From assembly GCF_040219335.1 (NCBI RefSeq), contig NZ_JAVJSQ010000007.1:186001-250000 (forward strand): 64,000 nt of DNA, read 5' to 3'. A model generated the notes under the pieces. It had not been told where the DNA came from. It saw only the letters and a list, made by a program, of their open reading frames with translations, and ran no database searches. The stretch's first letter is position 1, and each line of letters opens with the position of its first letter. Of this stretch, positions 58,400-64,000 are shown piece after piece. Made by a program: the position numbers and the translations under genes. The DNA comes from Gimesia sp. (GTDB lineage Bacteria; Planctomycetota; Planctomycetia; Planctomycetales; Planctomycetaceae).

Positions 58400-59473
58400 T
58401 TATTTCTCGGAACTTTCTTTCATGGCCAGTCCCATGGCGGTACTCCATCTGCCAGGTCGTTCCAGAATCGAAGTGGATGTCGGCCAGCTCTTCAGACGCT
58501 CGAACGGGTTGCCCATCCGGCAGTCCGTATTCAGTCGCTCGGAAAGAAAGTCGATCAGCCACGGACTCGATTCGTTACCCGTCACCACCAGTTGTTCCAG
58601 TTTCTTTCCGCGGAAAGTCACTTTGTAATATCGCAGGCAGTTCTCCACTTCTGTGCTGATCGATTCCAGTAGTGAGCGGATCGAATCAATCACCGACCGG
58701 TGCAGCTCATCACTGGCATCCAGCGTCGGAGAATTGGTTACGATCTTTCGCAGACGAATCGCCTCGGTCAGCGGCAGATCCAGATTGTCAGCCACAGCCC
58801 GGTCCAGGTGGTTACTCCCCTGCATAATGTATTTCAGAAACAGTACGTTCTGCTGATCGGCGAATATCACGGTGGTGGCGGCGTCACCAAAATTCAGATA
58901 ACAGCTCACCGAGTTCAGTTGCAACTCGCGTTTCTCATCATGAAAACAACGCAGCGTGGCCGATGGCTCAACGTCAATCGCCTCTGCAGTCAGTTCCGCC
59001 TGTTCCAGCAGATTCAAATGCCGCTCCAGAATTCCGTTGTGACAGGCCAGCAGGATCACTTCCTGCTTGGTGTTTGATTCCTGTCGAACCTGTCCTGCAG
59101 GCAGATGACGGATTTCCGCTTCGGCAACCGGGTAAGGCAGACGTTCTTCCGCCTCCCAGGCGACCACTTTCGCGATTTCTTCGGTCGGCAGTTGAGGCAG
59201 TCTCACGTTTTGAATGAACAGCTCCTGCGAACCCAGGCAGCTGATCACCCGGCGGCCTTTGAAATGATGGTCAACCAGAATCCGCCGCAGTTCAGCGGCG
59301 ATCTTTGTATCGCGTTCGTCGGCAGTGAGTCGGTCATCCAGGTCGAACTGCTCCTGGGCAATCGCATGCACAACCCGATTCTGTTTCGGGCCGGTCAACT
59401 GCACCAGCGTGGCCGAACTGGGCCCCAGCTGCAAACCGATGGGTGTATATTGTGAACGAGGTAAGGAAATCAT
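58400..59473 (-). CDS. pilM: Type IV pilus assembly protein PilM (actin-like)
   Basis: A 357-residue actin/FtsA-like protein. The N terminus IGLQLGPSSATLVQLTG is the phosphate loop (normally a G-x-D-I-G type), then KVVAWEAEERLPYPVAEAEIRHLPAGQ matches the PilM motif that binds PilN, and CYLNFGDAATTVIFADQQNVLFLKYI the second ATP loop. The C-terminal VVTGNESSPWLIDFLSERL is the family's adenosine motif. PilM anchors PilN at the membrane. The spacing before pilN is 101 bases. Confidence 0.9.
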   Translation of the reverse strand: MISLPRSQYTPIGLQLGPSSATLVQLTGPKQNRVVHAIAQEQFDLDDRLTADERDTKIAAELRRILVDHHFKGRRVISCLGSQELFIQNVRLPQLPTEEIAKVVAWEAEERLPYPVAEAEIRHLPAGQVRQESNTKQEVILLACHNGILERHLNLLEQAELTAEAIDVEPSATLRCFHDEKRELQLNSVSCYLNFGDAATTVIFADQQNVLFLKYIMQGSNHLDRAVADNLDLPLTEAIRLRKIVTNSPTLDASDELHRSVIDSIRSLLESISTEVENCLRYYKVTFRGKKLEQLVVTGNESSPWLIDFLSERLNTDCRMGNPFERLKSWPTSTSILERPGRWSTAMGLAMKESSEK

Positions 59474-59512
59474 GTTGATTGATTCTGTCTATTATCAGGT
59501 ATTTCTCTAGTT

Positions 59513-60106
59513 TCAGTTGGTCTGTATTTCATCCGCCCACGCCTGGCCTGTAATCCAGGAGACCGTAATCGGGATGGAAAAGGTGGTCCCGTTGCGGGTC
59601 GTGGAGATGACAATCATGGTATCTTCGCTGCGTCCCGGCCCGGTGCCTCCCATCGCTCCGAAAGCCAGGTCGCGTACTTCGGTGTCAGAGGTCTTCAGAT
59701 AGATCTGGCTGATGACGACCCGATCAGGCAGATTCAATGTATCTTTCTGTACGGATTGAATGTATTTCGTTTTGTCCGCGGATGACCCTGCCAGACTGTT
59801 TTCCGGCACAGGTGCGGTACCTGCCCCACTGTGTACGATTTCGTATGTCTGCGTATTGAGATCGAATTCCACCGTGTATTCGGTGTTGAACTGAATCGCA
59901 TGATTTCGGGCCAGCCGCAGGTCAGCCACCAGCATCCGCGCTGTGGTCTCCAGGGAGTGTGATGTACTCGAGTCAATGGAAAGCAGGGAGACCGAAGCCA
60001 GAATCGAAATCAGTACGACCACAATCAACAGTTCAACCAGCGTGAACCCCGAACGTCCACATTGATTCTGCAAAGTGTGCAGGCTCCGCGGTCGGGTGCA
60101 CTGCAT
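59513..60106 (-). CDS. GspH/FimT-type minor pseudopilin
   Basis: A protein of about 197 residues with a class III prepilin leader of about 20 residues ending in RSG before FTLVELLIVVVLISILASVSLLSI. GspH features follow: DLRLARNHAIQFNTEYTVEFDLNTQTYEI and the C-terminal beta-rich domain, RNGTTFSIPITVS. The start: GAGGGG eight bases before the ATG at 60106; the upstream ATG at 60160 gives a 38-residue leader and no ribosome site. GspH and FimT initiate pilus assembly. It is transcribed directly before pilM. Confidence 0.88.
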   Translation of the reverse strand: MQCTRPRSLHTLQNQCGRSGFTLVELLIVVVLISILASVSLLSIDSSTSHSLETTARMLVADLRLARNHAIQFNTEYTVEFDLNTQTYEIVHSGAGTAPVPENSLAGSSADKTKYIQSVQKDTLNLPDRVVISQIYLKTSDTEVRDLAFGAMGGTGPGRSEDTMIVISTTRNGTTFSIPITVSWITGQAWADEIQTN

Positions 60107-60171
60107 GCTGCAGACCCCTCTGCTGTGTCGCCAGGTTGGTTGGTGTCGGCTGTTAATCATGGTTCTGTCGT

Positions 60172-62139
60172 TTAGTTCGTTTCATTCCAGTCAATCAGTG
60201 ACCAGCGATAACCGGCGAGTTCCGGGTTGGCATCGCCGCCGTTGTAGGGTTGAAACAGCGGAGGCTCCCAGCGATATTCCCGTTCGACCAGGTTTTGGAT
60301 CTGCAACGTTGGTTCGAGGCTGATTCCGTAGGTCTGGTAGTAACTGTCCCACCCGGCAAAGTTACCCGGGTACTCCAGCCATTCACTGAAACCGATGTCG
60401 CTCATTCCCAGAATGCGTCTCAGATTATTCGTATAATTCCAGTTGCTGAGCCGGTCGTTCCAGAGAGAGCTGTACAGCACCCATTCGTTGATCCGGTTGA
60501 AATCAAAAGTTTCTGCACAGACCGGTCCGCGGATTTGAATCAGGTTGCGTTTGTGTCGTTCAATGCGATAAGAGGTGGGGGTGGACTGTTCGATTTGCCC
60601 CCGAACCGTTAACTGCTGCTGACCGTGATCAAAGCCAACGATGGGATACCAGCTGCCCGTCGTGCCCGTGTTCCCCGTACCTGTCGTTTCCAGCCAGATC
60701 GCATAGTCGCTGTTCGATGTCAGGCTGCTGAGAATTTTGTATTCCTGCAACTGAATTGTGCTGTAAGGTTGACCTTGGGGAGCCGCTGTCGCCGTGCCAC
60801 TCAGACTGAGATTGAGTGCGGATGGATAGCTGAGCGAGCCGCCGCCTCCTTTCACACTACCCTGACAGACGATGGCACCTTCGACGGTGGTCTGCGTCTC
60901 ACGTCCGAACTCAATGTTATTGGCGACCACGCTGGGTAACTGGGGCCAGAGTTGAGAATCCGTCACGATGGCGTCCCCGCTATCGTCTTTCCAGTTGAAG
61001 GCGGTCAGGTGGATTTGTTTGCCATAAAAGTAGATTTTCCCCGTACAGACGAGCGTCCCCTGAATGGTCACGCTGTCATACACGCTTAGATTTCCCGAAC
61101 GATAATAGATGCCCAGAGGGTTATCAGCCGTCGGTTGCAATGTCCGGTTGTAAAGAGTCGAACCCAACCGTTCAGCCTGATATAGAGGACCCCCTTCATA
61201 CAGTCGGTAAGAGGAGAAAGCGGCATAATCGGTGCTGGGAATGGTCAATCGCTCGCCTGTCGTCGACCAGCTCACTTTCAGGTCAGACAGATCATCGCGG
61301 ACCGCGTAATTCGGGTAGTTATAAAAAGTGACATTCCCCGCAATCGGGTGGGGCGTGGAGATCCGGGCGTCGGACAGGCTGGTCGCACCCTCGGGAAACG
61401 CAACAAACCGGTTCCCCACATCCTGCAGATAGGTATCCCGGACCGTTGAACCCCAGGCCGGATCGTTGAACATGTTGTATTGGTCGTAGATCCAGATGTT
61501 CCCGTCGAAGCGAGTAGCCGGATCGAAGTTGAGTGATGTGTAACCCTGCTCTGCGAAGAGCACATAGTCTGTGACACGATCGAAGTCGCCGTCATTGTTG
61601 ATCTGGTCAGAAGCCACCGCAGAGTCGCCCGGCAGAATCGTCCGTCCCTGAAGTCGCGGTACCAGCCGAACCCGGGCAGTAATCTCGTGTTCTGATTTCA
61701 TGTTGGAATCGGCGGCTGAAGTCCAGGTTCCCCGCGAAGAGACATTGAGTTCGAGTACCGAACTGAGCGAATTACCAACAGCTGCGAAAGAAACCGCATA
61801 ACTGCAATCGCCATCCGCGTCCGCTTGAAACGGTCGCTCGTACTGATCGCTGACGCCTTGCCAGTCAAGTGAATTCAGTCGATTAAGGGCATCTGAAATG
61901 CCGGCCCGTGCTGCATTCCGTGCCAGGTCGCGACGTGATCCATTAGCGGAGATTTGAGTCTGTACGCTTTGTGTCTGAATGAATGAGTATGTTAAGACCA
62001 GCGACATGCTCAAGGCGAACATCACCAGGATCAGCGAAACTCCAGATCGCGGCGCGCACTTTGAGCGGTCATGGCAGCGCTGATGCACCGAGCCATGTTG
62101 TCGCAGGCAGGCCTTCAGGAGTTTATGGTGTGTACGCAT
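60172..62139 (-). CDS. Large PilX/GspK-like protein with prepilin-type N terminus
   Basis: A protein of about 655 residues. The N terminus has a basic leader and a hydrophobic helix, RSGVSLILVMFALSMSLVLTYSFIQTQSVQTQI, like the N-terminal helix of PilX/GspK pseudopilins, followed by ARNAARAGISDALNRLN, the helical continuation. The remainder, more than 550 residues, is beta-rich with Tyr/Trp/Gly repeats and a DRVTDYVLF, FNDPAWGS, SDIGFSEWLE, NWNYTN-type content. GspK is usually about 330 residues and PilX under 200. The extra part may be a pilus-tip or substrate domain. The ATG at 62139 overlaps the previous gene by 17 bases; a TTG at 62160 is less likely. Confidence 0.75.
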   Translation of the reverse strand: MRTHHKLLKACLRQHGSVHQRCHDRSKCAPRSGVSLILVMFALSMSLVLTYSFIQTQSVQTQISANGSRRDLARNAARAGISDALNRLNSLDWQGVSDQYERPFQADADGDCSYAVSFAAVGNSLSSVLELNVSSRGTWTSAADSNMKSEHEITARVRLVPRLQGRTILPGDSAVASDQINNDGDFDRVTDYVLFAEQGYTSLNFDPATRFDGNIWIYDQYNMFNDPAWGSTVRDTYLQDVGNRFVAFPEGATSLSDARISTPHPIAGNVTFYNYPNYAVRDDLSDLKVSWSTTGERLTIPSTDYAAFSSYRLYEGGPLYQAERLGSTLYNRTLQPTADNPLGIYYRSGNLSVYDSVTIQGTLVCTGKIYFYGKQIHLTAFNWKDDSGDAIVTDSQLWPQLPSVVANNIEFGRETQTTVEGAIVCQGSVKGGGGSLSYPSALNLSLSGTATAAPQGQPYSTIQLQEYKILSSLTSNSDYAIWLETTGTGNTGTTGSWYPIVGFDHGQQQLTVRGQIEQSTPTSYRIERHKRNLIQIRGPVCAETFDFNRINEWVLYSSLWNDRLSNWNYTNNLRRILGMSDIGFSEWLEYPGNFAGWDSYYQTYGISLEPTLQIQNLVEREYRWEPPLFQPYNGGDANPELAGYRWSLIDWNETN

Positions 62140-63037
62140 ACAACCTCGAACTGGATCCAAAAAACGGTAATGCGGTTTCCGAGTTGATGTCGGTTAACGT
62201 GTTCTGTTCTGCGGTCTCAAACTGGATTTCATAATTCACGGTCACCTGACGCAGTCCGCTGGTGGCACTCACGGTGCCCTGCGGCCAGGGAAGATTCATC
62301 CAGGCACTCGTACCAGGAGTCGTAGCCTGCAGACTTGCATCATCGGGGGTACGGGTAATCGTGAAAATCAGATTCGACGCCGTTGGTCCCCACGGGCTTC
62401 CCGAGAGCAGGTACTGACTGTTCTTCAGCCGCTTGCTCAGAAGCGCCTTCTCCGCCTGGCTGGATTGGATCGCTGTGCGAATCGTGTTGTCGAAAGCAGA
62501 ACTGTTAAAGTCGATCTCCGCCGAAGAATCGGGCAACGCGATTTCGACAAACTGATGCGCGTCTGCGGGATCCGAAGTGTAAATCAAAATTTCGTTCATC
62601 CGGGGCAGCCGGTTTAAGGTTCCATTCTGGCTGATTCCCCCGTTCCGTCCACCGGACCAGACCACCAGAATGTCCGGGACATCGATGTAATTCCAGGCGC
62701 GGGTCACGACTGCCAACCCCACTTCGGGAGCCTGTCCATTTACCTGGTAAATGCCTGCCTGCGAGATCATCATCCGCATCCGGTCGAAGGATGCGTTGAT
62801 TTCGGCCTGCGAATCTTCTATTCCCTGCGTGTGTCTCCAGGCGGATTGCGTGGCGGTGACGATTCCCGCGAGTGCCATGACCAGAATTGCCGAGATCGAC
62901 ATGGCCATCAGCAGTTCCACAAGTGTAAAACCCCGCGCGCGTAAAGCAGTGCCCGCGCAGCAGCGAACACAGTCCGAATGGCGGCCACTCGCACGGCGTG
63001 TTTTTGTCTCGCGTTGATCAGGGTGAAAGTGGTACAT
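62123..63037 (-). CDS. GspJ/PilW-type prepilin-like protein
   Basis: A 304-residue prepilin with a leader of about 36 residues, cleavage site in ARG before FTLVELLMAMSISAILVMALAGIVTATQSAW, and the usual N-terminal helix (DSQAEINASFDRMRMMISQAG). The rest is a beta domain resembling GspJ, with DILVVWSGGRNGG, LIYTSDPADAHQFVEIAL. The start codon at 63037 overlaps the end of the preceding gene by 20 bases; an ATG at 63082 would lengthen the leader further. It is part of the minor-pseudopilin set. Confidence 0.85.
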   Translation of the reverse strand: MYHFHPDQRETKTRRASGRHSDCVRCCAGTALRARGFTLVELLMAMSISAILVMALAGIVTATQSAWRHTQGIEDSQAEINASFDRMRMMISQAGIYQVNGQAPEVGLAVVTRAWNYIDVPDILVVWSGGRNGGISQNGTLNRLPRMNEILIYTSDPADAHQFVEIALPDSSAEIDFNSSAFDNTIRTAIQSSQAEKALLSKRLKNSQYLLSGSPWGPTASNLIFTITRTPDDASLQATTPGTSAWMNLPWPQGTVSATSGLRQVTVNYEIQFETAEQNTLTDINSETALPFFGSSSRLYAYTP

Positions 63038-63614
63038 AGCTGAAAATACGTGTGGTTTCCTTAATGGTCTGTTTGGGAGCACCGGCCTGCATCGCCAGTT
63101 TGATGGTGACGGTCACGCGACGATAATCGGTGTCGCTGGTTGTTACTTCCCATTCCGAACTGCTGTTCAGGCGAATTTTTTCCACGGTGACTTCGCGCGT
63201 GAGTCGCTGTAAAAAATCGCTGTCGGGTTTCAGCAGTGTGGGACGGGCAATCGGGTAGGCGCTGAGAACAGTCAGTGGTTCGTTACCCAGTGCATAACCG
63301 GTCTTATTCTCTGGCGGTGTGGAAGACCATTTATGATAGTCATCCAGATCATTGAATTGACTGCGGTTTCCGGTCGCGGTGGGACGGGAATCACTGGAAG
63401 TCGGGAATCGAACGGCGGACATCTCTTCCAGCAGTTGATCTGCCAGACCTGCGCCGATGTTGGAATTCAGGGCCGAATAACTGGCTCCCAGAGAAGCACC
63501 GATGGCTGAGAACAGAGCAGTACCGGCAATCACTGTGATGGTCACAGAGACTAACGATTCTACAAGTGTGATTCCGGTGCGGCGAGATCGCTGCAACCTG
63601 TTTCTGGTTGCCAT
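63018..63614 (-). CDS. GspI/PilV-type prepilin-like protein
   Basis: A 198-residue prepilin with a short basic leader (MATRNRLQRSRRTG) and the core ITLVESLVSVTITVIAGTALFSAIGASLGASYSAL, with the conserved Glu. The rest has the layout of a GspI/PilV pseudopilin: a helix, LADQLLEEMSAVRF, and a beta domain with VTIKLAMQAG. It is the first gene of the minus-strand run, so the promoter for the group is probably beyond 63614. Helical N-termini of the four proteins in the run are similar. Confidence 0.85.
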   Translation of the reverse strand: MATRNRLQRSRRTGITLVESLVSVTITVIAGTALFSAIGASLGASYSALNSNIGAGLADQLLEEMSAVRFPTSSDSRPTATGNRSQFNDLDDYHKWSSTPPENKTGYALGNEPLTVLSAYPIARPTLLKPDSDFLQRLTREVTVEKIRLNSSSEWEVTTSDTDYRRVTVTIKLAMQAGAPKQTIKETTRIFSYVPLSP

Positions 63615-63954
63615 GACCTTTTTCCATAACAGTCCGCCTGAGGGTGCCGATCGAATTTGCCGTTCGTTCTTTCACAAAGCAGCAAAAGCAACCTGGATAT
63701 CCAGCACCATCCAGACAGATGGTTTAAGATAAAAAGCGCGGCAAGGTCCCCTCAAAGCTCCCAGCTTTCCTTGCCGCGCTGTAGATCCTCGCTTCGATGA
63801 AGAAGCGGAGGAAAATGATGTTCGCATGTTGGCGAGAGGATTGTTGACCCCTCTCTGCCAGTAAAAGTAGGTCAGCTTTCCCGGGAGTCAAACAGAATTA
63901 AAAAAGATCTCTGAAAATCCTCAGCCTCGAGGCAGTTCCCGGGAAGATCCCCGC
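63615..63954. other. Spacer with a terminator for a minus-strand gene beyond the window
   Basis: About 340 bases. It contains the hairpin listed at 63735-63780 and two TTCCCGGGA palindromes near 63878-63886 and 63936-63945. The promoter of the pilus run should lie between 63615 and about 63730, but none was identified. No gene is seen. Confidence 0.4.
63735..63780 (-). terminator. Strong intrinsic terminator, minus strand
   Basis: AGCGCGGCAAGG (63735-63746) pairs perfectly with CCTTGCCGCGCT (63769-63780). A second small stem, AAAGCT with AGCTTT, lies inside. On the minus strand the stem is followed by TTTTT (bases 63731-63735 on the complement), so it stops transcription coming from beyond the right edge and insulates the pilus run. 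Confidence 0.75.
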
Positions 63955-64000
63955 TTATTGAGGTGTTACAACTGCGGGAACCGCTACAACCGGCGCGCGA
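63955..64000 (-). CDS. C-terminal tail of a gene extending beyond the window
   Basis: On the minus strand an open frame enters from the right edge and ends at TAA (63955-63957). The 14 visible residues, RAPVVAVPAVVTPQ, are Pro/Val/Ala-rich as in the C terminus of many planctomycete secreted proteins. The terminator 175 bases further on fits a gene end here. Too short for a family. Confidence 0.3.
   Translation of the reverse strand, partial: RAPVVAVPAVVTPQ

Overview
The window looks like the chromosomal replication-origin region of a planctomycete. I infer Planctomycetaceae, possibly Gimesia-like. Three things point there: two Tat-exported DUF1501 proteins plus a sulfatase with the C-x-P-S-R motif, a DUF1559 prepilin-like protein paired with a small lipoprotein, and the order dnaA, origin spacer, dnaN, DUF721/DciA, gyrB. 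Many starts lack a clear Shine-Dalgarno. The species cannot be fixed from the sequence alone.

About 1-25.6 kb is an accessory region for polysaccharide scavenging and envelope functions. It holds a partial beta-helix protein, a GT87-like membrane glycosyltransferase, a hybrid histidine kinase, two DUF1501 proteins, a sulfatase, a lone receiver, a secreted NlpC/P60-like protein, a sialidase-like protein, DinB, DUF1559 with its lipoprotein, an SGNH hydrolase, a sodium:solute symporter with a small coupled membrane partner, an alpha/beta hydrolase, an alginate-export-type porin and an orphan ketoacyl synthase III. The spacers here carry at least two families of short dispersed repeats, a compact inverted-repeat element and a probable structured small RNA with its own terminator.

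About 25.7-36.6 kb is mostly housekeeping metabolism: flotillin FloA, RidA, an FAD oxidoreductase, an aldo/keto reductase, the LutABC lactate-oxidation operon, a secreted protein of unknown function, TruD and hypoxanthine phosphoribosyltransferase. About 36.6-42.9 kb is the replication block on the minus strand: an ACT-domain regulator, an unusually short DnaA without domains I and II, a candidate oriC (AT-rich tract, 14-bp perfect inverted repeat, one perfect DnaA box), DnaN, a DciA-like DUF721 protein and GyrB.

About 43-63.6 kb holds an AI-2E-type permease and then a run of 17 minus-strand genes for a mosaic type IV pilus / type II secretion machine. In transcription order these are three prepilin-like proteins and a GspH-like pseudopilin, PilM, PilN, PilO, a PilP/GspC-like protein, a secretin with a helical C-terminal extension, a TPR lipoprotein, a histidine kinase, a receiver, a GGDEF protein, a STAS protein, a PilB/GspE ATPase, PilT and PilC/GspF. 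Signal transduction is thus inserted between the outer-membrane pore genes and the motor genes. Most long operons on both sides run towards the candidate origin. No tRNA, rRNA, CRISPR array or IS transposase was recognised.
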